Both the position numbers and the translations under genes were made by a program. The notes beneath the pieces were generated by a model. The model had not been told where the DNA came from. It did no database searches and saw only the letters and a program-made list of their open reading frames with translations. A stretch of 64,000 nt of DNA from Anseranas semipalmata (lineage: Eukaryota > Chordata > Aves > Anseriformes > Anseranatidae): positions 124,394 through 188,393 of the forward strand of contig VXAA01001099.1 of NCBI GenBank assembly GCA_013399115.1, in the 5' to 3' direction. Positions 25,701-39,332 of the stretch are shown one piece after another. Each line of letters begins with the position of its first letter. The stretch's first letter is position 1.

Positions 25701-26460
25701 GTGTCACTGGTAGAAAAGGTATGCTTAGATTGCATTGTTACTTCTCAAGCCTGGCTGACAACAACATCTTTACTGAACAAGATGTGTTAGCTTTAAGGAA
25801 ATGGCAGTGTTTAGCAACCACAGACAATCTGCCCAGATCAATTAATTGAAATGTCAGTGAAGGTCTTTGACAGAGAAAGATGTATGAGGACCTAGTGATT
25901 CAATCAGTTAATACTTTCCATTTATTTGCTAGCTGCAAGCACAGAATAAAATATAGGTATAAGCATGCTAATGCAGGAGGCATTTAGGCAAAAAAATTTC
26001 TGGACAATATTTTCTCCTTTGTGATCCCATCTGGACAAAATTCCTTTATAGGTGAGTAGAGAAAGAGGAAGAGTGGCTGTAAACAATTGCATTTTGAATG
26101 GTACAACTTATTTTCTATAAACCATGTCATATTTTTTTTAATCAGTACTTTGGTTTTCTGAAGGTGATAAAAGAGATCTGGTACCTAGATTGCATACAGC
26201 ATGCAGAACCAAACTGATGGAAAGAAAGAAACCAGCACTGGACATTCGCAGAAGACACTTGTGTATGTTAAAAAGAAGGTGCTGAGGGAGAAAGAAAGTG
26301 TTTGTCATAAAGAACTTCAGCTTTACTGATAGAAAACCAGTCACAGGGACTCTTTATAATCTCTTATTCATTACCCAATTTGAAATACTTCAGTCTGCAT
26401 TCAACTAAGAAATCTTGCATCCATAATAGATAACTCATTGGGCAATGCCCCTGAGCACTG
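22750..26460. other. AT-rich unique sequence with one poly-A run, no gene seen
   Basis: Eighteen A residues lie at 23497-23514. No mobile-element body, RNA gene or supported exon. Small ORFs at 24073-24273, 24968-25159 and 25445-25735 (all minus) show no domain. Confidence 0.5.
23497..23514. repeat. Poly-A run (18)
   Basis: Eighteen A residues in a row; no recognisable retroposon body precedes it. Confidence 0.75.
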
Positions 26461-26469
26461 AGTACATTG

Positions 26470-26600
26470 AGCAAAGGACCATAGGGCCAGAAGGAACTTC
26501 TAGTTCATCAATCTTTGTCATGATAACTCTGACCTGACTGAAGCCTGAGGTCTTTCCCACACTGAGTTGTAGAAATTATATGACTTTCCATCCTGCATGT
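26470..26600 (-). mobile_element. Probable ancient CR1/L3-type LINE 3' end
   Basis: The plus strand reads 'accatagggccagaaggaac' and continues with words (attagatcatc-like, then gacctgac) that match, with many substitutions, the reverse complement of the widespread old amniote CR1 3' end ('...ggtcccttctggccctatggtc'). No coding relic or tail remains. The right-hand limit is uncertain; weak similarity may extend toward 26900. Confidence 0.5.
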
Positions 26601-26609
26601 TCACTTATT

Positions 26610-29600
26610 TGGAGCAGTGTCTCTATATAGGACAGACAGACAGTGTAGGACTGACTTTCAAAGACAATACACTTAACCCCATTGTTGAACATGGTCTTCT
26701 TTCCTGGTTGTAGGCTTCAGCCCAAGACCCTGGACATCTCATCTCTTGATTCTGCACGTATTTTTCTTACATAGCACTGACACAAGCTTATCAAACTTAA
26801 TGTAAAAACAACTACTCCTTTCCATTCTGAGCCTTTCTCGTTTGATAATTAGAAACCTATTTGTCAACTTAGATTTATTCATGGTCAGCTTATACTGGTA
26901 AGATTTGTGGTGTTCTATCTCTGGTGACTTAAAAATAAAAGTATTTTAAAGATACCAGTTTCCACAATAAGGGATGGAAAACCAGCCTTGGGTGAATGAG
27001 GACAGTGAGCCTATCTGAAGACTGAATGGTTTCTATCTGGATTATGTTCCATCTCCTCTCCTCAGTTTTATGCTCACACATAAGCAAACTTTTCTTCCAA
27101 ATCTCTCATTTCTGAAAATGAAGGGCAAAGAATGGATTGAATTTTTGCAATTACCTGTAATATTTTTGTTATATCAGAAATGCAGCTCTCTAGAATTAAG
27201 TGTTGCTGAGGCAAATTGTTGAGAGAAGCTAAGGCAAATCATTTAGAGAAAGAAATGATCAAATAATTGTTTTAACAGTGGTGCTAGAAATTTTTTCTTA
27301 GGGGAAATAGAAATAAAACAATATTTAAACTGCATATTTAGATGGGTAGACAAGTAATATTCTCCAGTTGGTGTAATATATAGTGAGTAATGTGTCATTT
27401 TGGCTCAGCCAGTGAACTAGGAAATTTGAAAACAGCTGGAAAATATCAGAGCTGAAGCCACATAAATCAGTTTTGAAAGAAAAAATTTTAGATTTTATTA
27501 TTAATCAAGACCACACAATACTTGAATCTGAAATATGATATGGAGTTTGTAATTGAAATCTCCATATTAATTAACCATCAGCTGTTGCTGTTCCTTTAGT
27601 ACATCATGAGAAACAAGACAACGTTGTTTTCATTTTATTCAAACCTCGGTTATGAGTGTTTCCACAGTGAGCAATATATACACAGTTTATGCATTTATTG
27701 TCCTCTCCTAATTTGTACTTTCATTTAGAGAGTGACATGCAAGCTTGTGTCATTGTAAAACTTCCAGCACAAGGTAAAATATATTTTCAGCCTGTTATGC
27801 AGGAGCATAATAATTATAAGCAATCTTTATTCTTATAAAAATATCTAATAATCTTGTGACAAATGTTTGTTGTTTCCTGATAATACAGCTCCTTTAAGGT
27901 CACCAAAATCACTTCAAATCTTCAGAAATGAAGGGCATTGCACGTTACTGAGAAGTGCTAGTAAAACCTGTGTGTAGCCAAAAGTCATGATTTAGAGATC
28001 TTTGTGAAAGTGCTATAAAGAGTGTTCTTAGTCTATAGAATGAAGATGTACAGCATTTCCTATTCAGTGTGTGTATATGCAGTAACTGAGAAGTCAACAA
28101 CAATTGGAATAACTACTAAGAGACTGGGAAGAACCATTTACGTTGATACAGCTTGGCTGGGAGTCATACAACAACGAGAAAGTGCCATTGTGCAGTTGTA
28201 CTTCAGAGTCTGAGAAATGAGTGAGATTGGGCTGTGGCTGCATTTAGCACAAAAAAATATTGATGTGACGCTGCAATACACTAGCAGGGAAGCAACTGGT
28301 GGAGACAGCAGAGATTTTATAGACCCTTCTTCAGCGTGTCACTAAGGCTGGATTACAAACTTTGATTTTAGCAGTCAGATAGCACCAACCATGTCCAAGA
28401 CACGGTTCTTCTACTCTGCCTGATCTTAGGAGTGATGTGATAAAAGTCACTATTCTTTTATCCCTTTAGGACTACACTGCCCAAATGAAGCATATATGAA
28501 GCTTCAATTTAAATCCAAGCAGAACTTAACATTTATTTTCTTGCTGAGTTTTAACATTTTTAAAGATTTTAAAAAGATCTTAAAAAATCTTTCAAAAGGC
28601 CTGAGCTTTGTGAACAGATATGCCTGCTTCTAGTACGGCAGAAGTCTGAAAAGTACGCTATAGCATGCCAGGACCAAATTCTTTAAAATCTGCATCGGCT
28701 GATTACTAATTCTGACCTCTAAGTAGGGCATACATCTGTTGAGGGTTGTATCTGTCTCACTTGCTGTGCCTCTCTTCTAGCACATATTCCCAGGCTTAAT
28801 TTCAGTGAATACTGGAACAGAGAGTGTGAGATTGATTGAGGTGGACAGTGGACAGAAAAGGGAACACAAAAGCCTGTACACACCTGGAGGGGGTCTCATG
28901 CCATACACACCTGGGACATGATCAGGACACAGCCTAGGACCTAGAAAGTTCTTAGCTGAATTTCCCCCTGATCATTTGTCACACCTGTAAATGTGCTGCA
29001 TAAATACTTTAAAAAGAACTTGCCTTGTCGTTAGTTCTTAGGGATTATTGTTATGAAAGTAACTAACAAGTGTGAGTTGGTGTTATTGAACAAAACATAG
29101 GGAAACTACACTGGCAGTTGTTTTGAGCACTTCTGCTTTCAAGCATGAAATGAGTCTTGGAATCTAGAGAAACTGGCTTTTCCTAAAGGCAAACCAAGTG
29201 AGTAGATGCAAGCAGAAAGATGTCAGAATCGGGAATCATTTGATGTGCTTTCTAGCCTCCAAGGAGTTGTTTTCATTGCAAACTGCTCTTTATAAAATCA
29301 GTATCACACTCAGTGTCTTATCTTTACCTATCTACAGTGGTGAAATAAGACATGTTATTTCAGTGGATGTTTGTCCTGTGAGCCTCAATACTACCCTGTT
29401 CTGCTGAAGAAAGGAGATGTTTATTATATTATCTGAGGAATTACCACTATTCCCAATACTCAGTTCCAGCGTAAATACTTTGACTATCACTTCATACTGT
29501 TACTGCTCATGTAATTTCTCGATAGCAGAGAAATTCTGCTTTCAAGGACTGTCTTAGACATTAAAGATCCAATTCCTTAATCTCTTAAATTCAAGGAATT
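26610..29600. other. AT-rich unique sequence, no gene seen
   Basis: No supported gene or mobile element. A mixed-composition stretch at about 28840-28990 is not explained by anything I recognise. Confidence 0.5.

Positions 29601-29602
<2 letters not shown>

Positions 29603-29631
<29 letters not shown>
29603..29631. repeat. Poly-T run (29), longest homopolymer in the window
   Basis: Twenty-nine T residues. On the minus strand this would be an A-tail of a sequence to its right, but no processed-gene or LINE body was recognised there and CR1 elements do not end in poly-A. Confidence 0.85.
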
Positions 29632-29634
29632 GGG

Positions 29635-32600
29635 AATACCGAGTACTTCTTCTGGCTAGCTGCATTTTTTCATTATTGTTTAGTGGTTAGGTTACATCCA
29701 TGGAGGTATCATGCTTTCTCAGTGTTGCAACCATTGTATTTGGGTTGTGAACCATCATGTTCTCCTTCTTTCATAAAAACATTTGAGAAGAGGAGTCTCT
29801 GTCAGTGATCTGATGAAGACATCACCCTGAATAATACATCAAATAGTGAGTTTACTATCCACTTACGTGTGAATGCTCAACACTTTCTGTGCCTCACAAC
29901 TGGAGAGACATGAGGGGTCTGGAGCCCATTCAGAGGTGCCCAACCCTCCCTGGGTCTAAGCCCTAGCCATGCCTTCCTCACCAGCGCTGAGCCACAGATG
30001 GTCTGATCCTGCTCAACACAAATTCTCCTGAAAGTCAACAGCAGCCAGCAGCTGCTCCCTCTCTCCAAAGTACCATGAGGTACCAAAATACCAGGATGAG
30101 GATGGCAAGCTGCTAGTCATTTGCCATGCTCTTGAACTCAGGCATGCACCAAAAGTCTCCATCCCTGGTGCAAAACTGCCTATCTGTGGTTACTTTGTCC
30201 TTCAGATATGTCTTACATAGAGCTGCCTGAAATCTGCTAGACAGCATGTCCTTAGTGTCGAGTCTTTCATCATGTTCATCCTTAATGTTCACACCTGCAA
30301 CAGACTCCATCACAGGCCTGACATACCACTTGCTGTAAGGCCACAAAATCACACTGCAGCTGGAAATGTTTTGACACAAAAGTGTCAGATGACCTTTGAA
30401 GGAGCTCATGGGATGTCTGTGGTGGAGAACAGAGAACAGAGCTCTTCCAACTGCCAGTCATATGAGCCTAAGCATCTGAACTCTCTCATACCTTAACATA
30501 GAGATGGCATAAAAAATGAATCAGTGTTCAATACAAAGTGACAAAGACCCTGGTGAAATATTTGCATCCAGTAATATGTTTAAAAATTTGTGTATATATT
30601 TCTTTTCTATTATAAAAATTGAAATCTCTTAATGAGTACTCACTTTTTCCATTATTGTCATCTCTATCGAAATGTCAAATATTTTAGTAAATATTCTCAA
30701 ATTGGAAATCAAGAAAGAGGATGCTTAACTAGTCTACTTAGCTATAAGATGCAATATTTACATATGTCAATAAATAACCTGTGAATGATGACATTTTCAA
30801 TCACGTTTATCTGTTAAGCATGTACATGTTATAACTCACTCTGTAAGTAGTGTCTTGTGTCCCATGGTGAAGTTATGAGTAATGACTATCTGCAAATGAC
30901 TGTCCAATCCTGTAATAAATTAATAGTTTTTTGTTGTTATTGTTTTGTTTCATTTTTAAAAGAGTCATAATGCTGATTTCCTTCTTTGTTACATGTCCTG
31001 TGGCATCAGAACAAATTAATTAGAGCTCATTATTGGACAACATTACAGCAAAGCTACATTAAAACCACCTGTGAAGAATGTAGCTCCCTGAGGGTACACT
31101 GCCACCACACCTAATTTAGCCTAGCTGGCTTCAGCACATGGCAGAAGAAATGCTTAGATGCATGTTCCTAATTGCTTTGCTAGAATTAATTTTTTTTTTG
31201 TATGGTTTTCTAAGTATTGAAAGTGTGAAAAGTTGGGCCAGCAATGAAGCAAAGCATATTATTGATATTCAGAGAATATTCTGAGAAGTAATCAGGGAAA
31301 AAAAAAAAAAAAAAGTGCACTGAATATGCATATAAATTCCAAACAGATAATTGTCATCACTGGCTAATTTAGTGAGTATTCACCTCTTCTTTCCCCCATG
31401 CAACTGTTTTTTTTTTCTGCACAATTTTCTCTTTACCATAGAGTTCCAGCAGAAACACTCAACAGCTTTAAAGTAAAGAATCTTTTCCCTTGTTTTTAAT
31501 CTTACCCTAAGGAACAATCTACGAGGAAGCTTAGCTGACTTTGCAGGAGATCAGGAAGCAATAAAAACATATTTGCCAAGAAGAACTTTTGTCTTAAAAA
31601 CTTGGTGTGGCACAGGTGCCTATGCTACTGCTATTCTTAAGGGACCATGCAACCTTTAAAAACAGTGGATGGATAAGTACTCTAGCTGATGGCTAAATGA
31701 AAGGGAATTTCAGAATTTTATCTACAGCTCTAAATAAGATGAGCTGTTTAAGTGAAGTCATTATATACTCACTAGGGAAGCACAAAGGAATTGGGATGCC
31801 AACAGTTTTGTGCAGAGTTATAAACACTGCAGAGATAAAAAGAAAAAGTTGTGCCTTGATCATTTTTCCTTCCCCAATCAAAAATTGCATAGGAGAACTT
31901 GCTTTAATAGAAGGTCTTGATTTAGGGCATATTTTGATTAGGAATGATATATTTGCATATTTTAATGAGATAATAAATACCTGCTTTAAGTAGAAAGCTT
32001 ACATATTTTTCAAACAGATGTTTTTTCTTTCTTCCTCATTTACAAAACACTTCCAGCCAGTTTGTTCCCGTTAAAGACACAGGTTAGACATACAGAGACA
32101 CACAGTCAGCAGGATATTCAAAATGCATTGCTAAAATCTTGAAGTTCTTTTTGCACTGTAGAAAGGAGCAGGTCCTATGTCAGACAGAAACCCACTGCAA
32201 GCAAACAATCCTCCCCTTAATGGCAAGCAATCCATACCAAACAGATATAGCACTGTAGGGCAAAAGTACAGTTTTGGTGTAGATCTGGAACCTCACTTTC
32301 CATGGGTTAAACTCTGCTAGAAATAGAGGAAAAAATCTTCAACAGTAGTTCTCACTTGTGCTGAGATAAAAATCCATGTATTTGGAGGAAAGTGGAGTAC
32401 TGCTGGACCATTACTAGAGAAACATTGTTAGTCTTCATCTCAAAAGCTACACTTGTACTACTGCAACCCTTCAAAGTAAGTTTGTTTGTAAGACAGTTAT
32501 GGGACAGTGACCAACTTGTATCTAAGTGTGACAGCTTTGTACTACATTGTTGCTTATGGTGATGGGGGCCTGGACCTGACAGCCTGGGATTGCCCTTGAT

Positions 32601-35040
32601 GTAGCACTAGTTTTGAAGTGGGGGAAAACTCATCTTCTGATTATTCTGCAAGTCCTTCTTACTGGACCTAGCAGTAGAAAATGATAGTCCAGCTTTTTCC
32701 ATCACCACATCCTGAGAACTGACTCAGCTGGCAAAGACCTTCTACTCCGAGAAGTTCATAAATCCCAGGTGAATTAGTTTCTTTCAAGTCCATTCCAAAT
32801 GTTCTGCTCTTTGCTGTAAGATGACCTCTCCATGCAGAAGATGGAAATGACATTTCAGTGGCCAGTGTGAGTGTAAACACTTGTTTATTGCTGATATTTT
32901 GAAGTGACTCAAAGCTTGAGAATGTGATCAGTGTGTGCTAATGAACTCTGTTGTCATATTTAGCTCTGTCTGCTGGTGTCAGGACTCCCATTGATGACAT
33001 CCCAATAATGGTTTTGTCTACCAGTTTGTCAGAAAAATTGTTTTAGAAGTGAAGTCTAAAGCCGTCAGGAGACAAATACTAACATCCGCTTAGTAGGTGT
33101 TAGTACACGGCCCTGTGCTTGGAGGAAGAGGCAGTTGGGTCGCACTCAGGCAGTTGTGTGGGCAAGTGGATGGGAGGTTCTACCTCTGGCAGGTCTCTGC
33201 ATGGCACAGGAGGGACTGCCTTGCTCCTTTGGGTCACCCTGTCAATGTTCTTTCCATCATAGGACCTCAACAAGGCAGCCCACGATAATATTGTAAGTAA
33301 ACGTAAAAGTGTGAAACTGCTTAATGCAAACAAAAATGTGATTTGGCATGATAAGCAATCACAACTCTGAACTTCCACGGTTCTTGCAAAGCCAGAATTT
33401 GAAGTCTCTAGCAGGCGATCTACCTGAACAAGTCTTGACTGCATATTTTCACAGACATGTTAATGATATCACATCCTTGCTAACACAACCTAACATACCT
33501 TTTGCTTTAAATGACAAATGTCTTCTGTGCTGTACTGACCTGAGCAATGCACTCCATTTAGGGCTTTATTCTGTCTTGTACTGTATATGGGTAGAGCAAA
33601 ATATTTCACATGTACACACACATTCTTGAAAAAAAAATTATCTTTATTATGATTTACGTACTGGATTTAAGTTAATTTAATTCCTGGAAACTGAAGCTGT
33701 TTCCAAGAATAATAATGAAATGAGTTAAACTGAAACTAAACATTTTTTTTTTTTCCTTCAATTACACTAGTGAAAGCACAGACCACATTCTTCTGGTTAA
33801 TTTTGTCCATGTATTTACATTTTACAGCAAAAAAAAAATATATATATATATATATGAAATGTTCACATATACTCATCCCATTCTCAGCGCTTATGAAGAG
33901 ATGCAATGGTCTTGTTATAAAACCTCCGTTGAGACTGTAAAGTAGGCTCCTGTATGTTCACTAGTTGCCAGAAGTTCAAAGGTTAGGAAACTCTGATTTC
34001 TGTGGTCTGCTATTTTTGCATGTTTAGGAATTTTATTTTAAAAAGATAATCAATAATTATATACCTCTTCATTGTTCCATACTCATCTAAGAGCAGAGGT
34101 AAAAATCATTAAAACATGTAGTCCAGAAAAATAGTTTGGAATGCTGACATCATATAGGGAAAGGAAAATGAGTAATAATGTAAGCTACATTCCAGAATTT
34201 TATTAGCAATTAATTAGAGTATGAAGAAAATATTATTGGACTGAAACATTAAGAGTCTCTGGTTATTCTAGTAAACGAAGGGAGAAGGAGAGGCCTTGAG
34301 CTGTTGGCACATGAACTTCCACACATGTCCTCCTCAGCAACCTTTCCTCTGCCTGAGTTTTTGCCTGAGCCATCTGGGAACAGTTTGGGAGGAACAACAA
34401 GGCCGTTCCTTGTGGCTAAGAGGCTAAGGACTGCCACCAGTAAACATGGTCAATGAGGGTCTTTCTTGTTTGGAGGTAAAGAACATTTATTTCTATGGTT
34501 CCAATTCCCTCACAGCCATGGATGAGCCTTAGCTCTGTTACATTTGCTTGCCCAGATGTGGCCTGAAAAGCCCCCTCTGGAGGGACCTGTTGCTCCATCT
34601 GGAAGTAGTAGGTCCTTCCAAGGTGTCCATGTGGCTCCATTGTAACATACGTACATGCTACTGGGGGCACGGACCTGTCCTAACCGTCTCTTGAATTACA
34701 GACTGTATTGCTCATCCTGCAGATACTACCAGCTGGAAGGGCAGTGTGCAATTTTGCGAGCAAACAGAAAGAAAATAAGGTTGTGAAAACTCCTCTCCAG
34801 CATACCATACCTTGTTGTCGGACGGGACTTTTAGTTAAGTGCTAAATCCACACACAATTACATTTATTTCTCTTCATCTCTTCTTGAGACCACCAAACAC
34901 TTCATGCATTTTGCAGTCTTGGAGGAAGTTTCTACAGAATGTTAAAGATTCATAATGTCAATTTTTCAGATGAAAGGTTCCCAGCCTAAAGGTTAGGCTC
35001 AGACATCAGAATGTGGTGAAAATCTGATCTTCCCAGACTG
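29635..35040. other. Mixed noncoding sequence; GC-richer patches unexplained
   Basis: GC-richer patches at 29880-30080, 33095-33290 and 34260-34680 carry open frames on one or both strands without recognisable domains. An A17 run is at 31298-31314 and an A10(TA)9 tract at 33829-33855. The block at 31010-31040 holds TTAATTAG and an inverted CCAAT word (ATTGG at 31032-31036). No gene is supported. Confidence 0.4.
33829..33855. repeat. A-run followed by (TA)n microsatellite
   Basis: Ten A residues are followed by about nine TA units. Confidence 0.85.
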
Positions 35041-35048
35041 ATAAAAAA

Positions 35049-35069
35049 AATAAAAATAATAATAATAAN
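35049..35069. repeat. (AAT)n microsatellite containing a single N
   Basis: A short AAT array ends in one ambiguous base at 35069, so the base after the array is unresolved in the assembly. Confidence 0.85.
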
Positions 35070-36713
35070 TTAGGGAGAGGAGATGCTTCTCCATTGAGGA
35101 GCAAGGATCTCTTTCTTTCCTTCCCACAGATTCACGGCATACAACATAATCAAGAAGATCCTGATGAGTGTCTAAGGGTCTAATAAAACATAATACAATT
35201 ATATTATGTTAAAAACACCTGAACAACATAAATCATTTAAATATTACCCATGAAATTGTCTTGTGTAGTTAACCTGAAAAATGATCTTAGAAATTTAAGG
35301 AGATTTGATTAGTTCTATACTTTTTTTTTTTTTCCTGAAAAAACTCTTCATCTGTCACTCTTCAAATTCACATGACTTTTTAAATGTTTTGCACAATGAA
35401 GCATGTAATTAGCACTAATGTTTGCAGCTGTTTTTTATAGTTCTTCCATTCAACAAGATGTGGGTAAGGAAACAAAGAAAAGTCTGTATGCATTAAGTAA
35501 AAAAGGAGAAGCAAGATTTCCAAGGACAGGACATATTTTTTTACTAGATTAGCTGAGATAGTCGGAAGAAGTCAGAAGTTTGAGAGACACAGGAGAACTT
35601 AAGGAAGAAACTATGTGCCACAATGTTTTTCTGCTTTTTTCTCTTTCATCTTCGTTACAGGAGTTATAATTTTCTCTATAAATGTTGCCCCTCTACACAT
35701 GTTTTGATCTGTATGGTTACCATAGCACTATTTTCACAAATAATAGGGGTTCGCTGTTGTAATTTAGAGAAGCAAAGAAATTAGAAAAATAATTAAAGGA
35801 TCATTGTCTATATACATCCGTCTTCTAAGGCTTGACTTATTTTTAAGATATTTAGAAGGAATCCTCTAAACTCATATTACCTGAATGTAATCCCAGGTCT
35901 CCCATTGTACCAACACACTTCTGGGTGTCTTTGGAGTTTATCCAATTCCCCATTCTCGTTAACTGTTAAATGTTTTATTGTCATGCCTTAATCCCAGGTT
36001 TATATGATGGCAACAGAAGAAATTTTGATAATGAAATCCAAAACCAGAGGATTTACTAAGTGCTGAAAGCTTCTGCTGTGTTTTCTTATTTCATTTTTTA
36101 CCTTCTTGACTTCCAAGTAAACCTTGCAGTATAAATGGTGTTTTAATAATTAGTTATTGCAAAATTCTATAACAGTAAATTAGAAATCACTCATATAGGA
36201 AAGCTAAATAGTAATCTAAACATATAGGAAAATCCCCCACTTTTGTGAATAGTATAATTACTTTGTCAGTCAAAGTTGCTTATTTATCAGTGAGGGGGTT
36301 TTGAAATATTTATACACTGATTTTGGTTTCAGTAAGGTCTTGAAAAACCTTTATAAGGACAGATGACATAGTATGTTACCATCTGTAGTGAGAATTTTTT
36401 TAAAGCAGAAGATTATTCTAAGAAGCATTTCCATGATCTGTCAATTTTATTATTCTTTCCACAAAATCTTCCATTCTCTAAACATTTACAGTGGCATAAG
36501 AAAAGAATTTTTTATGATTTGTTCTGTGTCTCTAGCAAGTCAGGTTTTGTTTGGGGTTGGTGTGCAATTCTTTTTTTTTTCTTTCTGGTGTTTCTGCAAT
36601 AGTATATGATATATAAAAGAGATGTATTTTCTGATTTACCATTTTTAGAATGTTATTTTTAGAACAGTCTTTTTTTTCACAGTACAGCTTTCTTATAAGC
36701 AGGAAATATGTTT

Positions 36714-36744
36714 TGTTGTTGTTGTTGTTGTTTGTTTGTTTGTT
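36714..36744. repeat. Compound (TTG)n-(TTTG)n microsatellite
   Basis: About six TTG units are followed by about four TTTG units. Confidence 0.85.
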
Positions 36745-38491
36745 TTCAAAAGGGCACCAGTATGGGAGGGAACTTTATTTATTTATTTTTATTGTATTTA
36801 TTTAAAAATATTAAGGACTGGGCACTCTATTCTGTGGTCCAACCAGCCAGCTCCCCATTGCTCTCAGAAACTTTCTTTCATGCTAAGTGCTGATATAACT
36901 ATATCTAGAGTTTCTAGTCTTTGTGGCTGGAAAAAAAAAAACAACAACAACAAAAAAAAACCCTTCAAACACCATTCTGTCACCATATGTTTCACCAATG
37001 ATAAGACTGATAGATTGGGAAGCAAGTTGCATCGTTTTCACTCATTTCAGAGGCTCAGTGATTCTTAAGTCCAATTACAATATCTGAGGGACAGCATTGT
37101 TAATGCCTATCGTTTTAGGAGAGAATCCTGTCACTCTGAGACTGCTGGAGAAACTTGAGTACGCTTCAAGCTTATTCTCCTCCCAAATCAGAATGTAAAT
37201 TGAAACAGCATGGGACTTCTATTATATTGTAATAAATATACTGTAATCTCAGTTTAATTAAATACCTATTCAATACACATAGATTATTTTGGAGGAAAAC
37301 TTATTAGTCTATTAGTTTATTTTTCAGTGTTCTGTTTTTTCTTTTTTTTTTCCAAGTCCTCTAGATAATAATAATAATAATAAAAAGTCTCAATTTGATC
37401 TATTTGCAAATACAGGTGAAAATATATGCCTTATATCTGAATATATGGTATTGAAGACCATTATTCATATTTCTCCTTTAGCCTATGCACTGGTGGGGGA
37501 ACACTTTCTTTCCAAGATGCAATTTGCAGAGGACTCACAGTTTGAGGTAGAACTCTCCTGTGGCACAGAAATGTCACATTTTCTGCATAACAGGAATGCG
37601 GAGAGTGCTTGGCTCCACTCCCACTCTGGCTTCCCCTTCTGATATCGTAAGTCTCCATTTCATCCATTCTATTATTGAAACATGAATAATCAATGGATTA
37701 CGTGGAAATAGGTTTTCTGGGACCTGTAATCATCCTGATAAGTAAAATCAACTTGTTCCCCTCAAACACAGTGAATGCTGTGAGCAGGATGAACAGTATC
37801 CACTGTCCAGCTAAATCACATCCAATAAAGCAAGTCACTTGTAAATGAAACTATGAATTGCTTCTGGTCAGCAGAGGCAGGTAATTTTTCTCACATATAC
37901 ATATATACACAATTTTCTGTCACTGATAATTCTGCTTCTGTTCCAAGTAGCACAGAAAATTCAAACTCAGATAACAGCAACAGTATGGTCATAAGTTTAG
38001 AAAACTGTCACAGAGTTTTCAACTTATAATTTATCCCCTTCAATATCCCGTTTCTAGAGGTTAGTACTAAATAACCAGTTATGCAGGAAAATTTGCCCAC
38101 CACATTACATTTTTTCTATTCCTAATAGAGTTGCATCTAAGTGTTCAGGCATGAGGATTAATATTTCTTTGAAAATGTTCTAATATTAACTATTGCATCT
38201 CAGGGTAATATTGCTGTCCATTCAGTGTGCCCTTTGGGAGACTAAATAAGTCTCTTAGAATCTCATCAGTCACAAATTCCCTGGTAAAACTGTGATTGTG
38301 TGTGGGCAGGTGCAATATTTCAGCAATAAACAAACAAAACCAAAGAACCACTGTAACTCCTACCTGGTTTGCACTGTTCTCCTTTTACTCTCATTCCTCT
38401 ATTTAAATCAATAGTCTCAGAAAAGAAAAACCAGTGAAAGAAGACTCTTCCGTTGTACTTCTCTCTTCTTAAGACTGCTAAATGTCTTCTC

Positions 38492-38511
38492 TTTTTTTTT
38501 TTTTTTTTTTT
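38492..38511. repeat. Poly-T run (20)
   Basis: Twenty T residues, about 340 bp upstream of the second LTR and outside its target duplication. Confidence 0.8.
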
Positions 38512-38844
38512 CCCCATCTGTGGGATATAAGGAGAATTTTTGTGAAAACAAGCACTATGTTGATACAACCCCAGCTTTGTCCCTGAAGTATATTGTCACT
38601 AGTATACCACTTTTAATAAATGATAACATCATTACAACGAAACTCATTGTGATATATATTTGAGAACTCACTATAAACATCCTTACCAAATGTATAGCTA
38701 TTATGTGGGAACAAATAAATTCAGGTGATTGCTTCATGAACACCAGAGATCTTTGAAAGGAGTTCCATACCCATTCAAGTATTTTTCATTTAGAGTGCTC
38801 TTGTTTGAATTGAAAGCTATCTGAAACTCTTTAACTTGTCTTGC

Positions 38845-38849
38845 AGAAG
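38845..38849. repeat. Left target-site duplication (AGAAG) of the plus-strand LTR
   Basis: AGAAG abuts the LTR start and is repeated exactly at 39451-39455. Confidence 0.85.
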
Positions 38850-39079
38850 TGTACTGGGTCTGGCCGGGATAGAGTTAACTTTCCCTGCAGCAGCCCTTGT
38901 AGCTAGAACAGCGCTGGTATCACACCAATGTTTTGGCTACTGCCGAGCAGTGCTGGCACAGCACCAAGGCTCTCTCCAGACCCCCCCCAAAGCCAGTAGG
39001 TGGGGGTGGGCAAGAAATGGGGAGGGGACATCACCAGGGCAGCTGGCCTAAACCAACCAAAGGGATATTCCATACCATG

Positions 39080-39103
39080 TGATGTCACACTCAGCAATAA
39101 AAG
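39080..39103 (+). promoter_or_regulatory. LTR core promoter: CRE-like TGATGTCA plus TATA-like AATAAAAG
   Basis: TGATGTCA (39080-39087) is one base from the palindromic cyclic-AMP response element TGACGTCA, and an AATAAAAG box starts 9 bp after it. The same pair at the same spacing is present in the minus-strand copy (18853-18860 and 18839-18844). The placement near mid-LTR suits a U3 promoter, but the AATAAA could instead act as a polyadenylation signal; activity is inference. Confidence 0.4.
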
Positions 39104-39332
39104 CTGGGAAAGGGAAGGAGAAGGGGGGGGCTCTCGTTGCGAAGACGTCTGTCCTTCCGATCAACCACTGCGGGTACTGAGGCTCTGCGTCCCAGGACGT
39201 GGCCGGGCATCGCTCGTTGGTGGGAGAATCACTTGTTTTCTCTTTTCGTCTGTGCTTGCACACAGGCTTTGCTTGTACATATATATATATATATATATTT
39301 GTTGGTTTTTTTTTTTTTCCTCCTCTTTTCTA

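Larger units (their letters stand above)
35075..38840. other. AT-rich unique sequence with simple repeats, no gene seen
   Basis: Contains a (TTG)n/(TTTG)n compound repeat at 36714-36744, an A-rich CAA tract at 36928-36960, (AAT)n at about 37365-37384 and T20 at 38492-38511. ORFs at 36736-37068 and 36373-36609 run through these low-complexity tracts and are not genes. Confidence 0.5.

Noticed and set aside
29603..29631. Poly-T run as the tail of a processed pseudogene on the minus strand
   Set aside because: No spliced coding sequence or target duplication is visible to its right; the small ORFs at 29877-30409 match nothing I know.
35069..35069. Single N as a heterozygous or edited site
   Set aside because: It is at the edge of an AAT microsatellite and is best explained as an unresolved base call.
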